Source: an uncultured Flammeovirgaceae bacterium
GTDB taxonomy: Bacteria > Bacteroidota > Bacteroidia > Cytophagales > Cyclobacteriaceae
NCBI GenBank assembly: GCA_937883755.1
Contig: CAKZYA010000023.1
Location: 116,084 to 180,083 of the forward strand
Length of the DNA stretch: 64,000 nt
Direction of reading: 5' to 3'
Both the position numbers and the translations under genes were made by a program. Below the pieces are notes generated by a model. It searched no databases. It saw only the letters and a list, made by a program, of their open reading frames with translations, and had not been told where the DNA came from. Each line of letters opens with the position of its first letter. The first letter of the stretch is position 1. Of this stretch, positions 54,158-62,931 are shown piece after piece.

Positions 54158-54730
54158 AAGATTAAACTACATACCGGCTGAAAGCCCGGTAGATTTGAAT
54201 TCGTCTAAAGCTGACTGAAGCCTATGGCTCGTCATGTATTTTGAAGTCTTCATCAGGTGGCTCCTTGCCTTGGTTCTCAATATATTGCTCAATCACTTTA
54301 TCGGTTACATTGCCCGTACTGACCGCAAAATAACCCCTTGCCCAAACATGTTGCCCCCAAAATTGCTTTTTGATTTCGGTGAATTCTTGAAGCAGCTTCC
54401 GGGATGTTTTACCTTTCAGATACTGCGCTATTTTTGCTACTGACAACCGTGGTGGATAGCTAATCAGCAACTGGGCCGCCGGGCGGTGAATATGATCTTT
54501 TGATACATGCCCCTTAATAATTTGTATCTCATTGGCTAAACATATCTCTCGTATAAGTTCTCGCACCCGTTTGGCGATCATACCGCGCAAAACAGGTTTT
54601 CTATATTTGGTAATCCAGACAATGTGTATCGTTAGATCATAGCGAGTGTGAGAGCCTTTTCGATAGTTTGACATCTCACAAAGGTACTAAACGGAGCCGA
54701 CCGTCGGTTCCCGCCTAAAGCGGTTCCCCG
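54158..54730 (-). mobile_element. IS200-like element (approximate limits)
   Basis: A stem TACCGG/CCGGTA around a GAAA-containing loop (about 54169-54190) downstream of tnpA, and GC-rich imperfect hairpins (about 54690-54735) upstream, are where subterminal hairpins of IS200 elements sit. Exact ends cannot be fixed because these elements have no terminal inverted repeats or target duplications. Confidence 0.5.
54222..54674 (-). CDS. IS200/IS605-family transposase TnpA
   Basis: 150 residues, single-stranded-DNA HUH transposase. MSNYRKGSHTRYDLTIHIVW, ITKYRKPVLRG and the HUH motif in GHVSKDHIHR are present, followed by LLISYPPRLSVAKIAQYLKG and FWGQHVWARGYFAVSTGNVT. The catalytic Tyr is in IEQYIENQG. 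Compared with the usual 'DHVHLLVSIPP', five residues (RPAAQ) are inserted right after HIH, close to the metal site. No TnpB gene is adjacent. Likely an IS200-type single-gene element. Confidence 0.9.
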   Translation of the reverse strand: MSNYRKGSHTRYDLTIHIVWITKYRKPVLRGMIAKRVRELIREICLANEIQIIKGHVSKDHIHRPAAQLLISYPPRLSVAKIAQYLKGKTSRKLLQEFTEIKKQFWGQHVWARGYFAVSTGNVTDKVIEQYIENQGKEPPDEDFKIHDEP

Positions 54731-54991
54731 CCGGGATGTGGGATTTCACCTATCCCAATAACTAGAGATTAAGGAAAAGCTGTGTAATAGATGTTTCATG
54801 TTGTGGCTTTTCATATAGGTGCAAAAATCAAAACTATCAATTAGCCAGTGAACTCCAGAGCGATTATAGGTTACGAAATTGTTAAGAAAAGAATTGTAAG
54901 AGCCGCTGTTTGACGATAAAATAACAATTCCTTCACACTCAGATAATGTTGGGTAGGTACCTTCACCTGTAAGTACTAGCCAACCCAAACC

Positions 54992-57637
54992 ATGAAATTT
55001 TACCCCACGCTTTTAGTTATATGGAACATCTGCTTTTTAGCACACCGCGTACAAGGACAATCTTTTGAGTCCAATCCCATTCGCATTGTCAGCGGAGTAG
55101 TGACTGATGCTTCGGGGTACATTTTACCATTTGCGAGTGTAGCAATAGAAAGTACCAACCAGGGCACCAATACCAATGCCGAAGGCCGTTTTAGCCTGGG
55201 GCTTCCCGAAGGTGAACATACACTTCTAATCTCTTACGTCGGTTATCAGGGCAAAAAAATGACCATCAACGTAAACGATGAGCCATTGGAGTTAAACATT
55301 GACCTGCAAGCCGATGCCGCCCAATTAGACGACGTGGTAGTTTACGGACAACTTACCCGTGGACAGGCTAAAGCTCTGAACATTCAAAAATTGTCTCCCA
55401 ACATTGTCAACGTCGTGGATGTGGAGCAATTCTCTCGCTACCCTGACGTGAGTGCTGCCGAAACCGTGCAGCGACTGCCTGGTATTTCAATCACCCGTGA
55501 CCAGGGGGAAGGCGAATTTGTACAGATTCGGGGGGTACCGGAGCAATTTAATTCCCTGACGATTAACGGACAACGGATGCCCAGTATAGAACCCGATGCT
55601 GGGCGGGCGGTTGGATTGGACTTAGTACAATCGTATCTCATCCAAACCATTACGGTCAGCAAGGCACTCACTCCCGATATGGAAGCCGATGCAATTGGGG
55701 GAATGATTGACTTTAAGCTGCGCGAAGCGAACCGGGATGAAGAATTAGAACTCTACGCAGGCTATGGACTGAATCAACAAGCGTCGGAATACGAGACTTT
55801 CGGTCGTGACATTCTTTCCTTCTATGGGGTAGGCGGTAAACGATTGCTCGACGACAAACTCGGAGTGCTAGTCGCGGGAAGTTATTTTAACACTGACCGA
55901 GGCAGTCTGTTCAACTCTCGTCGCTTCGTAGATATTGAAGAAAATGTTCTGAGACGTCGTCGTACTACCGACTACGATGTAAATCGGGAACGCTATGGCT
56001 TGGTAGGTAATATCGATTATCGGCTGAACAATACCAATAAATGGACATTAACTACCAACTACAATCGCTACATCGACGATGAAATTCGTTTACAGGCTCG
56101 CTACACCTGGGATAATGAGCGGGAAGAACGCCGAACCCGCAACCGCATAGAGGACCAGGAACTCATTTTCACTATGCTAAAAGGCGAACACAAGTTTAAC
56201 CGGATAAAACTAGACTACTCGGCTTCGTATTCGGTCGGAGAGGAAGATTTACCGGATCGTACCGAGTGGCGCTACCGACGGGACAATCCGGTGCTGGCTA
56301 CCTTGGATCGGGCAGGGCAAGATGCTCTTTCCTCAAATACTGCTTTTGGTCTGGATACTCCATTGGAATTTAATCGAGTAGAGTTTGAGCCTCGCTTCAC
56401 GGAAGAATCCAACACTACCGCTGCCTTAAACCTGGAATTCCCCGTAGCCCAAGATAATTTTTCTACTGTCAAAGTAGGGGCAAAGTACCGTTTACTAGAT
56501 CGTTCTTTTCGGGATGGAGGCTTCCGACCTGAACCGTTGGAGAACGTAGTGCTGCCTACTGTGCCCGATGGGCAATTTCCGTTTCCAGAACTTCGCTTTA
56601 CGGATGCTGCGTTCGCTGATCTGGGCTTTGACCTACTGCCGTCGGATCTTAATCTGGATGAAGAAATGGAGGGTTACAGTGCCTCGGAGCAAGTGTTTGC
56701 CAGCTACCTCATGAATACTACCCATTGGACCGACAAGCTAACTTCCGTAGCCGGAGTACGAATTGAAAGTACCCAAACCGATTATACCCGTACCGACAAT
56801 GAGTTACAGGGAGAAGGCAGCTACACCAATATTCTACCCTCGGCTCATCTTACCTACCGCTTTACCGATCAAAGCCAGTTGCGAGCAGCCTTTAGCACAG
56901 CCTTAAGCCGACCGAATTATACTTCATTAGTACCCTTTGAAACCATCGGGGAAGACGAAATTAACCGGGGCAACGAAGACTTGGAAGCCATTACCGCTAC
57001 TAATCTGGATTTAATATACGAGCGTTATACTAGCAATATTGGCTTTTTCAGTTTCGGCTTGTTTGCTAAATTTATCGAGAACCAGATTATTACTGAGCAA
57101 GTAGGTACTGAGGATGGTTTTCCGGTTATCAGTCCGGTAAACGGGGCTTCGGCTCAGGTGTTTGGCTTCGAAGTAGCGATGAACCAAAGTTTAGCCTCGC
57201 TCAGTTTACCACTAACGGTCAACGCTAACTACACTTTCACTTATAGCGAAGCTGATTTCGAGGATGATCGGGACGATCTGCCGTTGGCAAATAGCCCTCA
57301 GCACATTGGAAACCTATCTTTACTGTACGACAACGAAGAAAGCGGCTTATTTGCCGTGGTAGGAGGCGTATACCGTCATTTTATTTTTAATAAATTTGAG
57401 GATACCAGCGACGCTCAGGAGGGAAATGAGGAAATATGGTTAGATCGCACCTTTCATTTGGATATGTCGCTTGGTTACCGGTTCAACGATGCGCTGACGC
57501 TTAAGCTCCAACTAAATAATTTGACCGACCAAGCGAATACCGAAGTAAGCGGCAAACCGTCCGAATCTTTCTCCCGTTGGACAGAAACCGAATCTTACGG
57601 TATGTGGGGAGTGCTAGGCATTGAATTTAAGCTGTAG
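54992..57637 (+). CDS. TonB-dependent outer-membrane receptor with carboxypeptidase-like N-terminal domain
   Basis: 881 residues. Signal peptide about 1-22 (ending RVQGQ). Beta-sandwich about 30-105 (VSGVVTDASGYILPFASVAI). The plug has LSPNIVNVVDVEQFSRYPDV, SAAETVQRLPGISITRDQGE, VQIRGVPEQFNSLTINGQRM and VSKALTPDMEADAIGGMIDF; the barrel ends MWGVLGIEFKL. The 'PDxxAAExxQRLPGxxIxRDxGEG' signature marks the single-component (non-SusC) TonB receptor group of Bacteroidota and proteobacteria, some of which sit beside phytases or phosphatases. No SusD partner; a secreted propeller-like gene follows 5 bp downstream and is probably its functional mate. Confidence 0.93.
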   Translation: MKFYPTLLVIWNICFLAHRVQGQSFESNPIRIVSGVVTDASGYILPFASVAIESTNQGTNTNAEGRFSLGLPEGEHTLLISYVGYQGKKMTINVNDEPLELNIDLQADAAQLDDVVVYGQLTRGQAKALNIQKLSPNIVNVVDVEQFSRYPDVSAAETVQRLPGISITRDQGEGEFVQIRGVPEQFNSLTINGQRMPSIEPDAGRAVGLDLVQSYLIQTITVSKALTPDMEADAIGGMIDFKLREANRDEELELYAGYGLNQQASEYETFGRDILSFYGVGGKRLLDDKLGVLVAGSYFNTDRGSLFNSRRFVDIEENVLRRRRTTDYDVNRERYGLVGNIDYRLNNTNKWTLTTNYNRYIDDEIRLQARYTWDNEREERRTRNRIEDQELIFTMLKGEHKFNRIKLDYSASYSVGEEDLPDRTEWRYRRDNPVLATLDRAGQDALSSNTAFGLDTPLEFNRVEFEPRFTEESNTTAALNLEFPVAQDNFSTVKVGAKYRLLDRSFRDGGFRPEPLENVVLPTVPDGQFPFPELRFTDAAFADLGFDLLPSDLNLDEEMEGYSASEQVFASYLMNTTHWTDKLTSVAGVRIESTQTDYTRTDNELQGEGSYTNILPSAHLTYRFTDQSQLRAAFSTALSRPNYTSLVPFETIGEDEINRGNEDLEAITATNLDLIYERYTSNIGFFSFGLFAKFIENQIITEQVGTEDGFPVISPVNGASAQVFGFEVAMNQSLASLSLPLTVNANYTFTYSEADFEDDRDDLPLANSPQHIGNLSLLYDNEESGLFAVVGGVYRHFIFNKFEDTSDAQEGNEEIWLDRTFHLDMSLGYRFNDALTLKLQLNNLTDQANTEVSGKPSESFSRWTETESYGMWGVLGIEFKL

Positions 57638-57642
57638 CCACT

Positions 57643-58449
57643 ATGATTAGAAGGATTACCTTTTTCTATCTACTTCTTGTTTTTCCGTTAACTCGTTCGT
57701 TCAGCCAGCATTCTTCTACTGCCAATATTATAAGAGCCTATGATGTAGAGAAAGCCCAACAAGCGGTGGCTGTAGATGATGATCATTTTTATGTAATCAA
57801 TAATCACAGTATTACTAAACACGATAAGGAGGATGGCAAACTGATAAAAGAGTGGCATGATCAGGACTCAGTATTGGTGCATCTGAACAGCGGTATCATC
57901 TTAAACGAGAAACTTTACAGTTGTCATTCTAATTATCCAGAGGCTCCAATGGCTAGTTCCATAGAAATATTTGATCCTCAAGCTCTCGTGCATACGGGCA
58001 GTCATAGTTTTGGTATTCAGTTTGGTTCGGCCACTTGGCTAGATCGTTATCAAGACCACTGGTACGTAGCTTTTGCTCATTATACTGGACGAGGTAGCGA
58101 ACCCGGGAAGGACAATCGCTGGACGCAAATCATCAAATTTACTAATGACTGGCAGGCCGTAGCCGCTTGGGTTTTTCCTAAAGAACTGTTAGAACGATTT
58201 GCCACCCGTAGCAATTCGGGAGGAGTGATCTTGGAAGATGGTAAGTTGCTAATCACTGGGCATGATGAAGCGGAAGCATACGTAATGGCGTTTCCCGACA
58301 AAGGCTATACACTTCGTTGGATTGATACCCTACCACTAGGGTCGTTTGGACAAGGGATTGATTACGAAGTAAGCGATGGTAGAATCCACGTTTATGGAAT
58401 CGTTCGGAAGGAAAATCAGGTAGTTATCACGGAAATACCTGAGCTATAG
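57643..58449 (+). CDS. Secreted propeller-like protein downstream of the TonB receptor
   Basis: 268 residues with a signal peptide (FFYLLLVFPLTRSFSQ). Repeated four-strand units are visible: AVDDDHFYVINNHSITKHDK, GIILNEKLYSCHSNYPEAPM, IEIFDPQALVHTGSHSFGIQ, GGVILEDGKLLITGHDEAEA, YEVSDGRIHVYGIVRKENQV. The pattern 'xxxDxxxxYVxxxxxIxxxDxxxG' fits a small beta-propeller. Catalytic residues are not evident. Starting 5 bp after the receptor stop, it is co-transcribed and may be a binding or processing partner. Function not known. Confidence 0.7.
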   Translation: MIRRITFFYLLLVFPLTRSFSQHSSTANIIRAYDVEKAQQAVAVDDDHFYVINNHSITKHDKEDGKLIKEWHDQDSVLVHLNSGIILNEKLYSCHSNYPEAPMASSIEIFDPQALVHTGSHSFGIQFGSATWLDRYQDHWYVAFAHYTGRGSEPGKDNRWTQIIKFTNDWQAVAAWVFPKELLERFATRSNSGGVILEDGKLLITGHDEAEAYVMAFPDKGYTLRWIDTLPLGSFGQGIDYEVSDGRIHVYGIVRKENQVVITEIPEL

Positions 58450-58749
58450 CTATAAATTATTTCCTTCATTTGGTAAACAGTAATTTTGGCAACATATCCA
58501 TAAGTATGTAAAAATGGAAGTTGCTAAATTAAGATGTAGCTACGGCATATAAGGTATGTTTGCAGTATCAAATAAGGAAATGAGAATCCTTAGCAGATGA
58601 TCCCTTCGGTAGTTACAGCTTATTCAGAATGCTATATTTAGGAATTATTCGGTAGGTGAGTCTGAGCCAGATGACCACTGTATTATTCAGTACTTTAGAG
58701 AAAACTCTAATTACTGTGATTTCTCTATGCCATCATATTAGATGAATAA
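58450..58749. other. Intergenic, nothing recognised
   Basis: About 300 bp, AT-rich, stops in all frames, no clear hairpin. Confidence 0.4.
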
Positions 58750-58917
58750 GAGCATGTTTAAATTTTGAAAAGAGCAGGCCGGTATGTAAACTTTGGGTCA
58801 ACCAAAACTTAAAAGTTTATGCAAACCGCCACGGCGGCTCGTTACACGAGACTGACCGACCCGCAATTGGAAATTATGAAAGAATATTTGCCTATCCAAC
58901 TGCCGGACTGGCATTGA
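58750..58917 (+). mobile_element. IS5-type remnant: left end and transposase start
   Basis: GAGCATGTTTAAATTTTG at 58750 matches the end of the MITE at 38026-38199 with few changes. The ATG at 58819 opens MQTATAARYTRLTDPQLEIM followed by KEYLPIQLPDW, the helix-turn-helix start of IS5-type transposases ('YxxLTDxQWxxIxxxLP'). After about 27 residues the sequence passes directly into a YdeI-like fragment in another frame, so the rest of the element is deleted. Confidence 0.65.
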
Positions 58918-59128
58918 TAGAAAAAGAGAAACAGAATGGATCGTGGAACGCCCTGGATGCGGTAGATAATTTAGTAGTTCCTAAAGAGCTGCAAGAAGCC
59001 CGAGAACAGACACCTCAGGCAAAACACTACTTTGACGATTTTCCTCGAAAAAGAGTATTGCTGAAACCGCCAAACTTGCCGGGGAAAACATCCGGTCGAG
59101 TCACTACCGTCAACCTAAGAACCCTTAA
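58896..59128 (+). pseudogene. C-terminal fragment of a YdeI/OmpD-associated (OmdA) family protein
   Basis: In one frame from 58896: PTAGLALIEKEKQNGSWNAL, DAVDNLVVPKELQEAREQTP and KHYFDDFP. Then in the +2 frame from about 59057: IAETAKLAGENIRSSHYRQP and a stop at 59128. Family members read 'TxAGLAAIExAKxNGSWxALDxVExLVVPxDL..AL...P.A...F..L......YL.WI..AKRPETR.KRIxETxxLAxxN'. The piece around the WI..AKRPETR motif is missing, so there is a deletion with frameshift besides loss of the N-terminus. Confidence 0.75.
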
Positions 59129-60021
59129 TAGGACGTAGCTTGAGTACGATACTCTTTTGGGGTCTTATGAGCCGCTTGTTTGAAAAACTTGCTGAAGTGC
59201 GTTGGTTGCGAGAAACTGAGTTGGTAAGCAATCTCAGCGACGGTATGGTTAGTGAAGGCCAGCAGATACTTGGCTTCGTCGGCTCTTCGATCCTGGATAA
59301 ACTGCCGAGCCGTTTTCCCAGTAACGGCTTTAACCGTTTGGCTGAGATGGTTAGGGGTAATATTGAGCAGGTTAGCGTATTCTTCAACGGTGGTTTTATT
59401 CAGGAAAAGCTGATTGACTAAATACAGAAACTGAGCCGTAATCGTAGAAGCAGCTTTGTGAGAAGAGTTTTTGCTATGCGTTGTTTCGTAGATTCTTCTC
59501 ACTTTCCACAGAATGGCTTGAAAATAGGAGCGAATGACTTCTTCCCCAAAAGTATCCTCGCTTTCTTGTTCGCTCAGGATTAACTCAAATAGCGTTTTAA
59601 ACTGTTGAAGAGAGCTGCGGTCGGCCTGAATTAAATTTGTTTCATTGATTCGGAAAAAGGGATACTGCTGAAGGAAGTTCAATTGTTCTTTAAATAGTAA
59701 CCATTCGCTTTTAAAGAAGGTGCAATAGCCAAACCAATCGCCCTGTTTTTTCCATTTTACTACTTGACCAGGTGCTACGCATAGAATGAAGTGGTTGGGT
59801 TCATGAAAGGTGTTTTCATTGAGGGTATACGTTAATTTTTCTGTCCCTGAATTAAGAGCTAAGGTATAGAAATTAGCCCGATGCGGTGCAGTGTGCGTCG
59901 TCTTCAGATCGTTAGCTTCCTTCATATTGAAGCAGTGAAACAACGGGTTCTTGGTACGCAAAGATGACCCAGTAAGCAGATGAAGATCGTTAATATCATG
60001 GTAAACAGGGATGCCCTTCAT
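59125..60021 (-). CDS. AraC-family transcriptional regulator
   Basis: 298 residues. The N-terminal part (HHxH-poor cupin-like: NFYTLALNSGTEKLTYTLNE, HFILCVAPGQVVKWKKQGDW) is an effector/dimer domain. The C-terminal AraC-type double helix-turn-helix spans about 195-295: TTVEEYANLLNITPNHLSQT, VKAVTGKTARQFIQDRRADE, AKYLLAFTNHTVAEIAYQLS, FSQPTHFSKFFKQAAHKTPK. In Bacteroidota such regulators often control adjacent oxidoreductase or transport genes, but here the flanks are pseudogenes, so its present target is unclear. Its stop overlaps the YdeI remnant by 4 bp. Confidence 0.92.
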   Translation of the reverse strand: MKGIPVYHDINDLHLLTGSSLRTKNPLFHCFNMKEANDLKTTHTAPHRANFYTLALNSGTEKLTYTLNENTFHEPNHFILCVAPGQVVKWKKQGDWFGYCTFFKSEWLLFKEQLNFLQQYPFFRINETNLIQADRSSLQQFKTLFELILSEQESEDTFGEEVIRSYFQAILWKVRRIYETTHSKNSSHKAASTITAQFLYLVNQLFLNKTTVEEYANLLNITPNHLSQTVKAVTGKTARQFIQDRRADEAKYLLAFTNHTVAEIAYQLSFSQPTHFSKFFKQAAHKTPKEYRTQATSY

Positions 60022-60046
60022 AGGTAATCAACCTCGCGTCTTAGTA

Positions 60047-60273
60047 AAATGCTCCATGTTTAAATCGGCAAATGGTAGAATCTTGTACAAAGTAGGTTGA
60101 CTTGTGGTGCCAAATATCTCCCGAATCTTTTCGGAGCTACGGTTTCATGGTTCATAAATCTGTTGTTCTTCCGTTTCTTTCTCGGACTCTGGCCGAAGCG
60201 AGTCCAGCTAGGCCGACACCCAGTGGGTACGCTCCCGAATAATATTACCATCGTGTTCCGCTAGGATATACAT
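60047..60273 (-). pseudogene. Remnant of a serine site-specific recombinase (resolvase/invertase type)
   Basis: Reading the minus strand from 60273: MYILAEHDGNIIRERTH, matching the '(S)LAEFERxIIRERT' helix of resolvases. In a shifted frame GVGLAGLASARVRERNGR corresponds to 'AGLxxARxRGRxGGR'. In a third, SEKIREIFGTTSQPTLYKIL corresponds to the C-terminal helix-turn-helix. The order and spacing fit one gene broken by two or more frameshifts. The catalytic Ser domain should lie at higher coordinates but is not recognisable. Confidence 0.55.
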
Positions 60274-60793
60274 CAGCGGCCGCCGCCTTTAGGTTTGTAA
60301 TATAGTAAAATTGTAAGAAAGCATGTTCTGACAACAACAGTGTTTTTGAGCATAGTAGGATCTGCTGGGGCAGCCCCGCCGTGAGCACTCGGGAATCTAC
60401 AGCCAGAACATTGTAGGTTTGCCTACTATTCTGGAGTCGATCCATTAGATCGGACTGCCGACGCAGCACATTTCAGGAATCAGTATTAGAGGTGGAACTA
60501 GAGTAAGCCATATCGCTAATAAAAAGATGAAAAGACTATTACCACTGAAAGGTAGAGCAGGGTAAAAACAAATCGTGATAATGATCTACACCATACTTTA
60601 CTTTAGTGTTTCCTTTCAAGACAGCGTAGCGATATCTGGTAGCCACGAGGTATGCATCGTCAATCACCACACTGGAATCCATTGGTACACAGATATGACT
60701 TACAGCAAAGGTGGATTTTTTAGAAGTTAAAGCGAATTGCACCTAGCGTAGGTCACACTAAGTGCATAGTTTTAACACAATCTGTGAGCAATA

Positions 60794-60824
60794 AAAATCC
60801 CACCCCGGATTCCGGAGGGGATTT
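60794..60824 (-). terminator. Hairpin with minus-strand T run
   Basis: AAATCCC pairs with GGGATTT, with an inner CCGG/CCGG stem; on the minus strand it is followed by five T. No convincing minus-strand gene precedes it. Confidence 0.7.
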
Positions 60825-61310
60825 AATGATAACCATCTATTTACGAATAACATTGACGAAGGGTAAATCTACTAGGATTATCAGGAAAAAAATAGCAGCA
60901 ATAGCGACAATAGTACTTAGGTAAGATTCCCCTCAGCTATTGAAGGTTTGTTAGGAGAAACAGATTAGGGTTGGCAAGGATAGAACAATGCTGTTCTATC
61001 CTTTCTAGCACTAAGCGATACTCTGCTGGACAAGCACGGGGAAAGAGGCACCTTAACTATCACCATGAACGTGGCCAGCTGCCAAGAACCAAAACATCGG
61101 GAGGTGCTTGATCAAAGACTCTCTAGCAGGACCCAGATAGACAGTGGGTTGGAGGCGTAATAGGTAAACGAGCAAGGCTGGATCCCTGGCAATCACTAGC
61201 TTGCACGAAGGAAGGCACCAAGGTTTCCATTGCCAGTACAACCTCGTGCTTCGGATGGACTATTCAACTTCTCGCCGTTCAAGAGAGCCCAGTTGAATGA
61301 ACATCAAAAA

Positions 61311-61333
61311 CCCCCTCCGCAATGCGAAGGGGG
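61311..61333 (-). terminator. Second hairpin with minus-strand T run
   Basis: CCCCCT pairs with AGGGGG and an inner CGC/GCG across AAT, with one mismatch; the minus strand continues with five T. Again no gene is recognised upstream on that strand. Confidence 0.75.
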
Positions 61334-61812
61334 AAATTGTCAGCATTTTTCCGTTGGAAAGAATAACCACATCGTCAAGGTAATCCTTAAAACAAGAAAA
61401 TAAACGATAGGATCGAGCAGAATGGTACCCATGTAAGAATTCCATGCTATCGCTCTTGTTATGGTTGGTGAGGTAGTCTGGTAAGGCAAACATTTCTTGC
61501 CTGCTGTTTGAATAATTGCTGATTGAGACCTAGTTACTTAGCGAGAGGCTCCACTGCAATCGCTCTAGTGCGAATTCAGATCTTCGTTAAGCCAGGCACG
61601 GCAGCTAATACTGCTTAGTAGTAAGAAAAGCAAATACCAACCGAAAATCACTGGAAAGCTCTTGAAAAAACCAAAGCCAGGGGTTGAGGAAAAACAAGAA
61701 CAGGGTAAAACCTTGCTTCGTTGGTTCGGTAATCGAGGCGAGACTTATTGATTTGATGCCATAAAAAAGTGTATATTGACTGCGTTCGTTACATGAAAAA
61801 CTGCCTAAATCG

Positions 61813-62316
61813 ATGGAAGATAATCGGGTTCGTCTTCGTATTACCTGGAATGCTTGTGAAGTTGACATAGAAGGGCCACAGCAATTCATTGAGTCTTGTT
61901 CGGACACGGTTAAGGCTTTAGCGGATATTTTGGTGGTTTTGGGCAGTGGGCAAGCCGAAAAACCCCCTTCCACTTCCGAGCCATCACACCCCAAGATGGC
62001 GATGGTAAAAACTAGTCCGGTTACTCGGCACACTCCTTCATCTTTTGGCGATTGGTATTACAAGGTTCCTAAAACCGCCACTAAAACCGATATTGTGCTC
62101 CTTGCCAGTTACTTTATCCAGTTACAGAATACCCTCGGCATATTTACGACGGGTGAAGTAAACAAACTTCTCCGCGAGGTCGATCTTGAACTCAAGAACG
62201 TCGCTCACTTCATTAAGCTTAATCAGGATTATAGAAAGGTGGTAAAAATCCGTCAAGGACAATTCAAAGTAAATGAAGAAGGTATTCGGCACTTACAGGA
62301 TTTAGAGCTCATCTAA
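61813..62316 (+). CDS. Hypothetical protein, 167 aa, with helix-turn-helix-like C-terminal half
   Basis: MEDNRVRLRITWNACEVDIE begins an N-terminal beta/alpha segment that ends in a Pro/Ser-rich linker (EKPPSTSEPSHPK). The C-terminal half, FGDWYYKVPKTATKTDIVLL, ASYFIQLQNTLGIFTTGEVN, KLLREVDLELKNVAHFIKLN and VKIRQGQFKVNEEGIRHL, has the look of a winged-helix module found in unnamed bacterial proteins ('F..fY..fP......dkvLxxxYFlq......FTt.evN.lLr..g......s..lk.l...gyv.......y.lt..G...i'). Two-part design suggests a small regulatory or adaptor protein. Function unknown. Confidence 0.6.
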   Translation: MEDNRVRLRITWNACEVDIEGPQQFIESCSDTVKALADILVVLGSGQAEKPPSTSEPSHPKMAMVKTSPVTRHTPSSFGDWYYKVPKTATKTDIVLLASYFIQLQNTLGIFTTGEVNKLLREVDLELKNVAHFIKLNQDYRKVVKIRQGQFKVNEEGIRHLQDLELI

Positions 62317-62449
62317 CCAATGACCCGTTGCTACTTGGAACTCCTCAAGTAGGGTTAAATGAAATGGTAGAACATTCGTTCAAATACCGTGGGAAGCCAA
62401 CTACGGCAGCAATCTCAACTGGGTGATTATCCGAAAAAACAACTATTTG

Positions 62450-62931
62450 TACTCGTACCCTGGGCGACAAGCCATCAAGCAACTAGAAAAGCCAAAAGCG
62501 GGATACTTTTATCTGATCACTGAATCCAATATAGTTTCCCACTTTGCCCGTAAAAAAGCCACCAGAATGGTTTGTACCCGCAATAGCGAAGTTTCCTGGC
62601 GTTGTGGACCAAACCATTAAGGCGAAGGTAACTTCTTTATCATTGTGGCTGGCCAATATCTTCAGGATTTGCCCCCGAAGGTAGGTGGTCAGGTACATTT
62701 CAGGATTGAAGAAGCCGCGGACCAATGAGGGGTTGAGGTGCCCGAAGAACTCCAGGTTTTTCTCAGCCAGGACGAAGAATCAAAGAAGGTCTACTCCCTT
62801 ATGACTGACGGGAAGAAAAGAAGCCTCATCCACAGCTTGAATAAATTAAAAAACATGGATATTCAGGTCAAAAAATTCGGGCTTTTCTCCGTAAAGAACA
62901 ATCAAACCAAAAACGAGGGTGGGTTTCCTAA
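62450..62931 (+). pseudogene. YdeI/OmdA-like gene with two in-frame stops and a poly-A frameshift
   Basis: One frame carries a continuous protein across two stops: EKPKAGYFYLITESNIVSHF, ARKKATRMVCTRNSEVSWRC, GPNH, TAA (62618), GEGNFFIIVAGQYLQDLPPK, VGGQVHFRIEEAADQ, TGA (62726), GVEVPEELQVFLSQDEESKK, VYSLMTDGKKRSLIHSLNKL. This matches Bacteroidota proteins with a DUF1905-like first part and a YdeI/OmdA C-terminal part ('LPEELxxxLxQDxExxxxFxxLTxGKxRSLIxxV'). Adding one A to the run near 62870 would continue it as IRAFLRKEQSNQKRGWVS to a stop at 62931. The start is not identifiable. The GTG at 62738 could start only a truncated product. Confidence 0.75.

Larger units (their letters stand above)
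60022..61812. other. 1.8-kb degraded region
   Basis: No intact gene supported. It contains a serine-recombinase remnant (60047-60273) and two strong hairpins with T runs on the minus strand (60794-60824, 61311-61333) that no longer serve a recognisable gene. Small minus-strand frames at 60539-60742, 61053-61241 and 61260-61493 show no family pattern. Confidence 0.5.

Noticed and set aside
61605..62033. 142-codon minus-strand frame
   Set aside because: Largely antisense to the 167-residue plus-strand gene, Cys/Ser/Leu-rich without a plausible fold.
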